This document shows positions 21,902-32,872 of a stretch of 64,000 nucleotides of DNA, in pieces (the stretch's first letter is position 1; each line of letters begins with the position of its first letter). This stretch comes from Herbaspirillum rubrisubalbicans. GTDB lineage: Bacteria; Pseudomonadota; Gammaproteobacteria; Burkholderiales; Burkholderiaceae_D. Both the position numbers and the translations under genes were made by a program. The DNA is taken from positions 2,418,001 to 2,482,000 of the forward strand of contig NZ_CP024996.1 of assembly GCF_003719195.1 (NCBI RefSeq). The letters are read 5' to 3'. A model generated the notes under the pieces. The model worked only from the letters and a program-made list of their open reading frames with translations, was not told the origin of the DNA and did no database searches.

Positions 21902-23182
21902 ATGACACGACGTTTCTTGCGTATTCCCGCGTTTCAACCGAGAGCCTTCCTGCTGGCCGCCTCTTTGCTGCTGGCCGCCATCAGCGCCCAGGCGCAACAA
22001 GCCTCCGAGGCCGCCCTGGCGGCACGGGTGGATGCCCAGATGGAGCAATTGCTGGGCCAGTATCCGGTGCCCGGCGCCAGCATCGCCATCGCTTATCAGG
22101 GCAAGCTGGTCTACCAGCGGGGGTATGGCCTGGCGGTGACCGAATCCGATACGCCGGTTACGCCCATCACGCGCTTTCGCATCGGCAGCGTCTCCAAGGT
22201 GGTGACGGCGGTGGCGGTGCTAAAGCTGTTCGAAAATGAATTGCCGCAGGTGCTGGACCAGCCCGTCTTCGGGCCGGAGGGTCTGCTGCCGGACGCCGCC
22301 TATCCCGAGTTCGCCCAGCCGCTGGACCAGCGCGTGCTGAAGATCACCCTGCGTGAGCTGTTGCAGCACACCAGCGGCTGGGGCGGCAGCGACTACGATC
22401 CGCAATACGATCTGGTCAATATCGCCAAGGCACGCCAGGTGGCGGCCCCGGCCTCGGCGCGCGACGTGATCGCCTTCATGCTCAAGGAGCGACTGCTGGA
22501 TGCGGCGCCGGGCACGGAATTCTTCTACAGCAATTTCGCCTACAACGTGCTGGGTCGCATCATCGAGCACAAGTCGGGCCTGCCCTACGAACAAGCGGTG
22601 CAGGCGCTGGTGTTCAAGCCGGCCGGCATCGACGATGCGCGTATTGCCGGTGACCGCCGCAGCGAGCGTGCAGCCAACGAGAGTGGCTACTATGACGATC
22701 CGCGCTGGCCTGCCGTGGCCGATCGCGATGGCAGCGGGGCAATGGGGCCGGAATCGTATTTCGCACTGCATTTCAAGGCCATGGATGCCAGCGCCGGCTG
22801 GGTGGCCACCGCCGCCGATCTGGTGCGCTTTGCCGATGTCACCCAGGGGCGTGGCGGGCCGGCCTTGCTGCAGCCGTCCACGCTGGCGCTGATGAAGCAT
22901 CGCAATCCGACCCAGGCTGAGAACAACTATGGCCTGGGCTGGGTGGTCACGCGCAGCAATGGCATGGAAATCCTCTCCCACAGCGGTGCGCTCACCACCG
23001 GCACCTATGCCTATCTGCAATCGCGCGCCGATGGCTGGACCTGGGCGGTGCTGATGAATCGCTTGCCGATTCCCTATCCGCCGGAGCAGGGTGTGAGTGA
23101 ACTGCAAGCCTTCCAGGTGGCGGTACAGCGTGGCCTGATGAACGTCATCGTGCCTGTCGTGCCGGCAGCCGCTGCGCAGTAG
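21902..23182 (+). CDS. Serine hydrolase, beta-lactamase/DD-peptidase fold
   Basis: This is a secreted serine hydrolase of 426 residues from the class C beta-lactamase/PBP superfamily. It has a signal peptide ending near AISAQAQ, an SxxK motif at Ser96-Val97-Ser98-Lys99 in FRIGSVSKV, and a YSN motif in FFYSNFAYN near residue 205. An HSGAL segment near the C-terminus takes the place of KTG. HSG is usual in esterase- and D-aminopeptidase-like members rather than true beta-lactamases, so the substrate is unknown. It begins three bases after the SPFH gene and is likely co-transcribed. Confidence 0.88.
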   Translation: MTRRFLRIPAFQPRAFLLAASLLLAAISAQAQQASEAALAARVDAQMEQLLGQYPVPGASIAIAYQGKLVYQRGYGLAVTESDTPVTPITRFRIGSVSKVVTAVAVLKLFENELPQVLDQPVFGPEGLLPDAAYPEFAQPLDQRVLKITLRELLQHTSGWGGSDYDPQYDLVNIAKARQVAAPASARDVIAFMLKERLLDAAPGTEFFYSNFAYNVLGRIIEHKSGLPYEQAVQALVFKPAGIDDARIAGDRRSERAANESGYYDDPRWPAVADRDGSGAMGPESYFALHFKAMDASAGWVATAADLVRFADVTQGRGGPALLQPSTLALMKHRNPTQAENNYGLGWVVTRSNGMEILSHSGALTTGTYAYLQSRADGWTWAVLMNRLPIPYPPEQGVSELQAFQVAVQRGLMNVIVPVVPAAAAQ

Positions 23183-23208
23183 GGCGCAGCACTGCAGGCT
23201 GGCCGCGT

Positions 23209-24633
23209 TCAGCTTTCCAGGGTCTGTCCGCGCACCGGTTCATCGGCCATGAAGGGCAGGGTGATGTCCACCCTTAGGCCGCCATCATTGCGGTTGGCAG
23301 CGTGGATGAAGCCCTGGTGCGCCTCCACGATGCGCCGCGCAATCGACAGCCCCAGGCCGTGGCCGGCGCTGTTGCTCTTGGTGCGGCTGCTGCGGAAGAA
23401 CAGTTCGAAGATGCTGTTCAATTCCTCTTCTGGCACGCCCGGTCCGCGGTCCAGGATGGACAGGTGCAGCAGCTTGTTGAATTCATCGATCTCGGCCACG
23501 AACTGCACCGCGGTCTCGGGAGCGGTGTGCTTGATGGCGTTGCGCAGCACGTTTTCGATGGCGCGATAGAGCAGTTCGGGATTGCCCTTGACCTGCACCC
23601 GGCAGTCGATGTGACTCTCGACCCGCTTGCCCAGAGCTTCGGCTTCGAAGCTGGCATCGTTGGTCATGTCGGCCAGCATGGCCTGGATGGCGATGGGTTC
23701 CTCCATCGAGCCGGGGACATTGGCTTCCAGGCGTGAGAGGGTCAGCAATTCCCCCACCAGCTTGTCCATGCGCACGCTTTCGCGTTCGATGCGCTCCAGG
23801 GTCAGCTCCAGCTTGTCCTTGTCCTGCACCCGCGCCAGGCCGATGGCCATCTGCAGCCGCGCAATGGGCGAGCGCAATTCGTGCGAGACATCGTGCAGCA
23901 GCCGCCGCTGGCTTTCCATCAAGGTGCGCAGCTTGGCGGTCATGGCATCGAAGTCGCGCCCAAGGTCGGCCAGTTCATCGTTGCGGGCATTCATCACCGG
24001 TTCCAGCGCCAGGTCCAGGTTGCCATTGGCGGCCTGGTTGAAGGCATTCTTGAGATGCCGGATCGGGTGCGAGAAATACCACGCCAGCAACAGCGCAAAC
24101 ACCAGGCTGGCCACCAGGGCCACGGCAATGGGCATGGTCGGGAAGAAGAGCGGCTTGACCCCGTGGCGTTTCATGTAGCGGGCTTCATGTTGCAAGATGC
24201 CGTCGTCCGGTGGTCGTCCGAATTCATCGGTGGGAAGCTGGATGAACATCAGGTAGCTGTGGCCGTTGGCCGCCTTGACCAGTTCCACTACGCGCCGCTC
24301 ATTTTCCGTGGTCAGCAGATGACGCGCCTGTTCCACCAGATGCTGGGGGACTTCGCGGCCCATCAGGTCCTGGTTTTCTTCATTGACCGCATACAGTTGC
24401 ATCCGATGCGGCCGGCCTTCGTTGATCAGGCTGCGCAAGGCTTCCGGGCCGCCGAACTGCAAGGTCGCAGCGGCCGCACGGATCATGAAGGAGGCCGGCG
24501 GACTGCTGTCGATTTCTGCATTGCGATTGCTGCGTTCCAGGTTCTCGACCCAGAACAGCACGCCCACGCCGAAGGTGGCGGTGATCTGGGCGATCGCGAT
24601 GAAGAAGAAGAACTTCCAGAATAACCGACCCAC
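23209..24633 (-). CDS. Sensor histidine kinase, CpxA-like
   Basis: This inner-membrane sensor kinase has 474 residues from the GTG at 24633. It has a first membrane segment at residues 6-28 (FFFFIAIAQITATFGVGVLF), a periplasmic domain of about 130 residues, a second segment near 150-175, HAMP, and the HisKA domain with phospho-acceptor His251 in HDVSHELRSPIARL. The HATPase domain has DRGPGVPEEE and GHGLGLSIARR. The GTG start lies one base after the stop of the response regulator gene, which shows coupling. The frame is open to 24819, but that extension overlaps the regulator and is rejected. Confidence 0.92.
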   Translation of the reverse strand: MGRLFWKFFFFIAIAQITATFGVGVLFWVENLERSNRNAEIDSSPPASFMIRAAAATLQFGGPEALRSLINEGRPHRMQLYAVNEENQDLMGREVPQHLVEQARHLLTTENERRVVELVKAANGHSYLMFIQLPTDEFGRPPDDGILQHEARYMKRHGVKPLFFPTMPIAVALVASLVFALLLAWYFSHPIRHLKNAFNQAANGNLDLALEPVMNARNDELADLGRDFDAMTAKLRTLMESQRRLLHDVSHELRSPIARLQMAIGLARVQDKDKLELTLERIERESVRMDKLVGELLTLSRLEANVPGSMEEPIAIQAMLADMTNDASFEAEALGKRVESHIDCRVQVKGNPELLYRAIENVLRNAIKHTAPETAVQFVAEIDEFNKLLHLSILDRGPGVPEEELNSIFELFFRSSRTKSNSAGHGLGLSIARRIVEAHQGFIHAANRNDGGLRVDITLPFMADEPVRGQTLES

Positions 24634-24634
24634 T

Positions 24635-25324
24635 TTATTCCTTGATGAACTGGTAGCCCAGGCGGTAGACGGTCTGGATGCAGCTCTTGTCACTGCCCAG
24701 CGCGGCGATCTTCTGGCGGATGCTGGAGAGGTGGACGTCGATGTTGCGGTCAAAGCGCGCCAGCGGACGACCCAGCCCTTGTTCCGACAGGATCTGCTTG
24801 CTGACCGGCTTGCCGGCATTGCGCGCCAGCACTTCGAGCAGGTTGAATTCGCTGCTGGTCAATTCCAGCGGTCGCCCGCTCCAGGTGGCGCGGCGCTGTT
24901 CCGGCCACATCGACAGCGCACCTACGGCCAGCGGCGAGTAGGGCGCTTGTTCGCTGGTTTCGGCCGAGGCGCGGCGCAGGATGGCGCGGATGCGCGCAGC
25001 GATCTCGCGCGGCGTGCAGGGCTTGGGCACGTAGTCGTCGGCGCCCAGTTCCAGGCCGATGATGCGGTCGGTGTCATCGCCCTTGGCGGTCAGCATCACG
25101 ACCGGCATGTTGCTCTTGGCGCGAATGCGGCGCAACGTGTCCACCCCGTTCAGGCGCGGCATCATCACGTCCAGCACGGCGATGGCGTACTGGCCCGAGA
25201 GCGCCTCGGCAGCACCGGCTTCACCGTCGTAGGCAACGTTGACTTCGAATTTTTCCTGCTCCAGGTATTCCTTGAGCATCTCGACCAGTTCGACGTCATC
25301 GTCGATCAAAAGCACTTTTGACAT
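24635..25324 (-). CDS. OmpR/PhoB-family response regulator, CpxR-like
   Basis: This 229-residue two-component regulator has an N-terminal receiver with acidic residues at 8-10, phosphorylation site Asp52, Thr79 and Lys101. A C-terminal winged-helix DNA-binding domain includes LTSSEFNLLEVLARN and ends VYRLGYQFIKE. It is followed directly by its kinase gene. The sequence style and the GTAAA-N5-GTAAA repeats about 100 bases upstream of its start support a CpxR-like identity and autoregulation. No cpxP-like gene is adjacent. Confidence 0.92.
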   Translation of the reverse strand: MSKVLLIDDDVELVEMLKEYLEQEKFEVNVAYDGEAGAAEALSGQYAIAVLDVMMPRLNGVDTLRRIRAKSNMPVVMLTAKGDDTDRIIGLELGADDYVPKPCTPREIAARIRAILRRASAETSEQAPYSPLAVGALSMWPEQRRATWSGRPLELTSSEFNLLEVLARNAGKPVSKQILSEQGLGRPLARFDRNIDVHLSSIRQKIAALGSDKSCIQTVYRLGYQFIKE

Positions 25325-25704
25325 TGCTGCGTTCCATTCTTGAATTGCCCTGCCTCCAGGCCGCAGGGCGTCGGCAGCCCGTAATATGCCGTAAAAGGTT
25401 TTGCAGAAGTGTTTCCAGCCATCTTTACAATTGCATCTTTACATTCATTTACTGCAATTGTCCGAACCTTTCCAAGCGCCTGGGATTCGCATTTTTCCTC
25501 ACAAAACTTCATATTTGCCTGTTGTTGAGCCTAGCCGGGGCCAATGCAGCCGAGCGCCTCGACCTGACAAAACTTTACTCCGCTTTGTATGGCTGGCGTG
25601 AACTTAACACGTCTTGATGGCAAGCATTGTGGACCGCGATCAGGACACTGCTAGCCCGAGCTGCGGGTGCCGAGCCGGCGGAAGGCCGTGATAAGCTGCC
25701 GCCC
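25325..25704. other. Intergenic region between cpxR-like gene and TPR gene
   Basis: These 380 bases separate two divergent genes. The part nearest the response regulator holds the CpxR-box-like repeats annotated separately. The rest has lower GC than the flanking genes and several short frames with no family resemblance. A TTG-initiated extension of the TPR gene could begin at 25627. Confidence 0.6.
25424..25452 (-). promoter_or_regulatory. CpxR-box-like direct repeats upstream of the cpxRA-like genes
   Basis: Read on the minus strand, this is GTAAA-N5-GTAAA-N9-GTAAA. The three TTTAC complements lie at 25424-25428, 25438-25442 and 25448-25452. The GTAAA-N5-GTAAA pair matches the published CpxR box consensus (GTAAA, 4-8 bases, GTAAA). 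It sits about 100-128 bases upstream of the response regulator start, a reasonable promoter position. Confidence 0.6.
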
Positions 25705-27291
25705 ATGATTTCTTCCGACCCCGCCAAACTGTCGCGCATCATTGGCCTGATGTGCGAGGCCATCGCATTGCGCGGCGCGCAGCAGCCGGCACCGGCCCTG
25801 GCCGCCCTGGACCAGGCTCTGGCGCTGGACCCGGCTTTCCTGCCACTACACATGCAGCGCGCCGATCTGCTGCTGGAGATGAATGACCTTGCTGATGCGG
25901 TCGCCGCCTATGAAGCCTGCCTGGCACTGGCGCCGGACTATGAAGAGGCGCGCCTGGCCTATCGAGCCGTGCTGGCACAATGGGCCGCCAGCCTGCAGGC
26001 GGAGCTTGTCGCAGAGCATCAGGGCGATCCCCAGCGGGCCATCACGCTGGCGCAGGTCTGCTACAAGCTGGACCAGCCGCAGCAGGCTCTGGCCGCCATC
26101 GAAGCGGTCCTGCCGCTGACCCGCCTGGAACACCAGGTGCTTCATGCCAATATCCTGCTGCGCCTGAATCGTCACGAAGCGGCCTTGCACTGCTATTCCG
26201 GCAGCGCGACCGATGAGGTCACGCGCGCCCTGGTCGCCTTCAATCGCGCCGACATCCTGCGCCGCATGGGGCGCATCGATGAGGCGCAAGCCGGCTATGA
26301 AGAAGCCTTGCGCTGCCACGCCGATTTTCCCGAAGCCCAGGTGGGGCGCGCCCACATGCTCCTGACCCGGCAAGACTATGCGCAAGGCTGGCTGGCGCAC
26401 GAGGCCCGCTTTGAAATGGCCGACCTGGCCCGGCTTGGCATGGCCAGCCCGAGCACCCGCCCGCGCTGGCAGCCCGGTGAGGATGTGGGCGGCAAGCACG
26501 TTCTGCTCTGGAGCGAGCAAGGGCAGGGCGATAGCTTGCAGTTCGTCCGGTATCTGCCATGGGTGGCGCAACGCGCAGCCGAAGTCACCCTGTGCGCGCC
26601 GGCGTCGCTGTTGCCGCTGCTGGTGCCGTCCTTGCCGCAGGTGCGCTGTGTTTCCAGTGTAGAGGAGGCTGGGCCGCATGACTGCCAGGCTTCCTTGCTG
26701 AGCCTGCCGCTGTTGCTGGACCTGCCTGATCCCAGCCAGGGGCCGCAGCCGCCGTATCTGTACGCGGATCCTGGGCGCGTGCAGCAGTGGCAAACGCGCC
26801 TGGCGCAGCAGGGTAGCGCCGTGCCGCGCCGCCCACGCATCGGTCTGGTCTGGGCTGGACGCCAATACGGCGCGATCCATCACAGCCGCGACGTGCCGCT
26901 GGCCGCCTTGTTGCCGCTGTTGGACTTGCCGGCTGAGTTCGTCAGCCTGCAAGTCGAGATTCCGCTGGCTGACCAGGCGCTCTATGAGTCCCTGGGAGGC
27001 CGGCTGCCTATGCTGCCCCTGACCGATTGGGCAGATACCGCGGCGCTGGCCTGTGCGCTGGATCTGGTGATCAGTGTCGATACCGCCGTTGCCCACCTGG
27101 CCGGCGCCCTGGGCTTGCCGTGTTTCCTGCTGCAGCGGCTGGAAGGCGAGTGGCGTTGGGGCGTGCAGGGCGCGCACAGCCCCTGGTATCCCTCGCTGCG
27201 ACTGTTGCGCCAGCAGGTGCGGGGTGACTGGTCGCACGTGGTGCAGGCGCTGGTTGCGGCCTGCTATGAACGTTTTTCCCAGTGCTCGTAA
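25705..27291 (+). CDS. TPR protein with C-terminal glycosyltransferase-like domain
   Basis: The N-terminal half contains several tetratricopeptide repeats (for example AALDQALALDPAFLPLHMQ and AVAAYEACLALAPDYEEA). The C-terminal half resembles the GT9/SPINDLY-type glycosyltransferase region, with RIGLVWAGRQYG, the segment SLQVE, and DLVISVDTAVAHLAGALG. Such proteins occur widely in Burkholderiales, and their acceptor is mostly unknown. I take the ATG at 25705 (528 residues). A TTG at 25627 would add 26 residues. No glycan or flagellar genes are adjacent to suggest a substrate. Confidence 0.8.
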   Translation: MISSDPAKLSRIIGLMCEAIALRGAQQPAPALAALDQALALDPAFLPLHMQRADLLLEMNDLADAVAAYEACLALAPDYEEARLAYRAVLAQWAASLQAELVAEHQGDPQRAITLAQVCYKLDQPQQALAAIEAVLPLTRLEHQVLHANILLRLNRHEAALHCYSGSATDEVTRALVAFNRADILRRMGRIDEAQAGYEEALRCHADFPEAQVGRAHMLLTRQDYAQGWLAHEARFEMADLARLGMASPSTRPRWQPGEDVGGKHVLLWSEQGQGDSLQFVRYLPWVAQRAAEVTLCAPASLLPLLVPSLPQVRCVSSVEEAGPHDCQASLLSLPLLLDLPDPSQGPQPPYLYADPGRVQQWQTRLAQQGSAVPRRPRIGLVWAGRQYGAIHHSRDVPLAALLPLLDLPAEFVSLQVEIPLADQALYESLGGRLPMLPLTDWADTAALACALDLVISVDTAVAHLAGALGLPCFLLQRLEGEWRWGVQGAHSPWYPSLRLLRQQVRGDWSHVVQALVAACYERFSQCS

Positions 27292-27331
27292 GGCTGCCGG
27301 GTGGATGGGCCCTTAGGGCGGCAGGGAAATG

Positions 27332-27355
27332 AAAACGGCTGCCTTGGGCAGCCGT
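27332..27355 (-). terminator. Terminator after smpB
   Basis: On the minus strand ACGGCTGCC pairs with GGCAGCCGT around a 3-5 base loop and is followed by TTTC. It lies about 41 bases after the smpB stop. It also lies in the gap after the convergent TPR gene, so it may help end that transcript, although the T-run is short. Confidence 0.65.
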
Positions 27356-27396
27356 GGTCGCAGTGGAAAATATGAAGGAAAGCGGAAGCAAAGCGA

Positions 27397-27846
27397 TCAG
27401 CGGCGATGCTGCTTCATTGCCGTCTGTATTTCGCGCTGGCTGTCGCGCTGCTTTTCGGTCTCGCGCTTGTCGTGCTGCTTCTTGCCCTTGGCCAGGCCGA
27501 TGTCGCATTTGACGCGGCCTTTGCTGTAGTGCAGGTTCAGCGGCACCAAGGTATAGCCGGAACGCTCCACCTTGCCGATCAGCTTGCTGATTTCCGCCGC
27601 ATTCAACAGCAGCTTGCGGGTACGGGTGGTTTCCGGGTGCACGTGGGTGGAGGTGCTGGTCAGCGCGCTGATGTGGCAGCCGAACAGGTAGACCTCGCCA
27701 TTGCGCACGATGACGTAGGCTTCCTTCAACTGCACGCGGCCGGCGCGGATCGATTTGACTTCCCAACCTTGCAAGACGAGACCTGCTTCGAATCGCTCTT
27801 CGATGAAGTAATCGAAAAAGGCCTTTTTGTTATCAATAATGCTCAT
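27397..27846 (-). CDS. smpB: SsrA-binding protein SmpB
   Basis: SmpB binds tmRNA and brings it to stalled ribosomes in trans-translation. The 149-residue protein starts [20 protein letters not shown]. It has the conserved core [21 protein letters not shown], the [20 protein letters not shown] segment and a basic C-terminal tail that inserts in the decoding site. The tail carries [14 protein letters not shown]. The tmRNA gene itself is not in this window. smpB is divergent from ratA, a common arrangement in proteobacteria. Confidence 0.97.
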   Translation of the reverse strand: MSIIDNKKAFFDYFIEERFEAGLVLQGWEVKSIRAGRVQLKEAYVIVRNGEVYLFGCHISALTSTSTHVHPETTRTRKLLLNAAEISKLIGKVERSGYTLVPLNLHYSKGRVKCDIGLAKGKKQHDKRETEKQRDSQREIQTAMKQHRR

Positions 27847-27913
27847 CTAAATAAAAATTCGTCTCGTCGGTTAAAATTGTGCTTTTGCGATTTTATCAAA
27901 CGGATCACCCTCG

Positions 27914-28345
27914 ATGGCAGTCGTTCACAAAACCGTCCTGATCAACTATAGCGCGGAGCAGATGTTCAACCTGGTCGACAAGGTTGAGGATTACCCTGAA
28001 TTCCTGCCCTGGTGTGGCGGTGTCGAGGTGTCCGAACGCAGTGATGAGAGTCTGACGGCCAAGATCAAGATCAGCTATCACGGCTTGAAGCAATCCTTCA
28101 GCACCCAGAATACCAATGTGCGTCCCACCAGCATGACCATGCGCCTGGTGGAAGGCCCCTTCAAGCATTTCGAAGGTCGCTGGACCTTCAAGCCACTGCG
28201 CGAGGATGCCTGCAAGATTGAGTTCGACATGCAATACGAGTTTTCCAGCCGCATCCTGGAGAGCGTGATCGGCCCGGTCTTCAGCATGATCGCCAACAGC
28301 TTCGTCGATTCCTTCTGCAAGCGAGCCGAACAGATATATGGCTGA
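27914..28345 (+). CDS. ratA: RatA/COQ10-family START-domain protein
   Basis: This 143-residue protein is a SRPBCC/START-fold protein of the COQ10/RatA family. It starts MAVVHKTVLINYSAEQMFNLVDKVEDYPEFLPWCGG, the conserved N-terminus. E. coli RatA was described as an inhibitor of 70S ribosome association, while the eukaryotic relative COQ10 binds coenzyme Q. The true role in betaproteobacteria is not settled. It overlaps the next gene (rnfH) by eight bases and is divergent from smpB, which is the conserved smpB-ratA-rnfH order. Confidence 0.92.
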   Translation: MAVVHKTVLINYSAEQMFNLVDKVEDYPEFLPWCGGVEVSERSDESLTAKIKISYHGLKQSFSTQNTNVRPTSMTMRLVEGPFKHFEGRWTFKPLREDACKIEFDMQYEFSSRILESVIGPVFSMIANSFVDSFCKRAEQIYG

Positions 28346-28643
28346 CCCGGCAGAATTGCAAGTCCAGCTTTGCTACGCCGCGCCCGGCCTGCAGATCCTG
28401 GTGGACCTGCAGGTCGAGCAGGGTTGCACCATCCAGCAAGTCATTTTGCAGAGTGGCCTGTTGCGGCAAGAACCGACCATCGACCTGTCGGTCTGCAAGG
28501 TCGGTATCTTCGGCAAGGTCAAGACCCTGGAGACGCCCGTACGCGAGCGTGACCGCATCGAGATCTACCGGCCCCTGATCGCCGACCCCAAGCAATCGCG
28601 CCGCCGCCGTGCCGCGCACCAGGAGCGCGTGGATGGCCAGTGA
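28338..28643 (+). CDS. rnfH: RnfH/RatB-family ubiquitin-fold protein
   Basis: This 101-residue protein of the UPF0125/RnfH family has a predicted beta-grasp fold. It begins MADPAELQVQLCYAAPGLQ and contains ERDRIEIYRPLIADPKQSRRRRA, the conserved family C-terminus. It is the usual partner gene of ratA and overlaps it, so the two are probably translated together. It was first named for linkage to rnf genes in another organism, but no rnf genes are present here. Its biochemical role is not known. Confidence 0.9.
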   Translation: MADPAELQVQLCYAAPGLQILVDLQVEQGCTIQQVILQSGLLRQEPTIDLSVCKVGIFGKVKTLETPVRERDRIEIYRPLIADPKQSRRRRAAHQERVDGQ

Positions 28644-28752
28644 GCTTGCAGCTTGTGGCCAGATGTAGACACGATGAGAGAGCCTTCCGGCATTTTTACG
28701 ACGCCCGGAGGGAGAAACGCAAGTAGAGCAAGACGCAGGATCAGCTTTTCTG

Positions 28753-30254
<1,502 letters not shown>

Positions 30255-30269
30255 TGTTCGATGCGGCCA

Positions 30270-30322
30270 CAGCCCGACAGTCCATCGGCGTCATGCCAGG
30301 CTGTCGGGCTGTTGATCTTTTC
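30270..30322 (+). terminator. Possible terminator or attenuator between guaB and guaA
   Basis: CAGCCCGACAG (30270-30280) pairs perfectly with CTGTCGGGCTG (30301-30311) around a 20-base loop and is followed by TTGATCTTTTC. The T-tract is imperfect, so partial termination between guaB and guaA is more likely than full termination. Confidence 0.55.
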
Positions 30323-30359
30323 AGAAGTCCATTTTTAACGTAGCCAGACCTCACTGCCC

Positions 30360-31952
<1,593 letters not shown>

Positions 31953-32142
31953 GCAGTTCCGGCGATCCACTGAATTAAACGGTCGAACTGATGCCATCAA
32001 CAATGCCAGTCATTGTCGATGGCATTTTTTATTGCAGTTCGGTGTAGTCTTTGCAAATTATCCGGGACTATTCAACTCCGATAACTCCATCATAATGTTG
32101 TTGGAAGGTGAATATTTGCATATAAGATGCAGAATAAGGGAA
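31953..32142. other. AT-rich intergenic stretch behind guaA
   Basis: These 190 bases separate guaA from the TPR gene fragment. They start with the guaA terminator and continue as AT-rich DNA (about 32040-32155) unlike the surrounding high-GC sequence. No open frame, tRNA or integrase remnant is visible. The composition suggests foreign DNA left by recombination. Confidence 0.5.
31991..32031 (+). terminator. Terminator after guaA
   Basis: ATGCCATCAACAATG (31991-32005) pairs with CATTGTCGATGGCAT (32011-32025) with one mismatch, and TTTTT follows. It lies about 40 bases after the guaA stop and is a strong intrinsic terminator. Confidence 0.9.
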
Positions 32143-32364
32143 TTATAAAAATTGAGATGTGCCGCGTCCGCGCTTGGCGTGCGAGATGGCTAGATCCTGG
32201 CGGTTGAGCGCCAGCATGACCAGCAATTGATGCGCAGCGGGGTGCTGCGGTACCAAGGCCAGCAAGGCCCGGCTGGCCTGTTCGGCCTCCGGGAAGCGGC
32301 CGGCATTGTAGTGCTGCAGGGTAGCGGCCAGAATCCGGTCAGCAGAGACCGCTGGCGGGAGCAA
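32143..32364 (-). pseudogene. Truncated TPR-protein remnant
   Basis: A 73-codon frame begins with a TTG 10 bases after the cupin stop codon and reads SADRILAATLQHYNAGRFPEA, then LLALVPQHPAAHQLLVMLAL. This is the N-terminal part of a TPR protein with one and a half repeats. The TPR-like sequence stops around LAISHA, after which the reading frame runs into AT-rich DNA and ends. I infer that it is the 5' remnant of a longer TPR gene that once followed the cupin gene, cut off by a deletion or insertion near 32150-32160. Confidence 0.5.
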
Positions 32365-32373
32365 GGCAGACGA

Positions 32374-32739
32374 TCAGGCCACAGCGCGTTCGACGATCAC
32401 GTAATGCTTGCGTACCGGCTCCAGCACCTCGAATACCCCCTTGAACCCGGCCGGGATCACCAGGGCATCGCCCGGGCCGGCTTCGGCCGCGTTGCCTTGC
32501 TCATCGATGACACGGCAGCGGCCTTCCAGTACGCAGAAATATTCATCCTTGTTGGGGGCGAAGGCGATGCGCCAGCTACCTTTTTCGCAGGCCCAGATGC
32601 CGGCATTCATCTCGCCGCTGGCGCTGGTGAAGTGGTTCCAGGTGGTGCGCAGGGGATTGCCTTCCAGCCGGCGCTCCTCGCGTGGGTGGTCGTATTCTGG
32701 AGTGGGGGCGCCGAGGCGGAATTGGGTAATGGCAGTCAT
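32374..32739 (-). CDS. Cupin domain protein (DUF861 type)
   Basis: This is a small single-domain cupin of 121 residues. The segment KDEYFCVLEGRCRVIDEQGN and the second motif GPGDALVIPAGFKGVFEV are typical of the DUF861/(S)-ureidoglycine-aminohydrolase-type cupins. The first motif has few His residues, so metal binding is uncertain. The neighbourhood gives no pathway link, and I would not name a substrate. A truncated TPR gene follows in the same direction. Confidence 0.8.
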   Translation of the reverse strand: MTAITQFRLGAPTPEYDHPREERRLEGNPLRTTWNHFTSASGEMNAGIWACEKGSWRIAFAPNKDEYFCVLEGRCRVIDEQGNAAEAGPGDALVIPAGFKGVFEVLEPVRKHYVIVERAVA

Positions 32740-32872
32740 GGCAGGACAGGCATGGCACGGTCATTTCGAAGGGCAGCAGTGTAACAGCAGCCGCGCCGCT
32801 ACTGTCGTGCTGGCTGGCACCAAGTGCCCGGTCTTCAGTCACACGCCAGTATAGGTGAACCAGGAGACAGGC

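Noticed and set aside
21902..23182. Class C beta-lactamase (antibiotic resistance)
   Set aside because: SxxK and YSN are present, but the third motif is HSG rather than KTG, and the context is a membrane-stress gene pair. A D-aminopeptidase or esterase-like role is more likely.
27914..28643. ratA-rnfH as a toxin-antitoxin module
   Set aside because: The RatA/RatB names suggest a toxin pair, but the order smpB-ratA-rnfH is a conserved housekeeping arrangement and RatB is not a shown antitoxin. I annotate them only by family.
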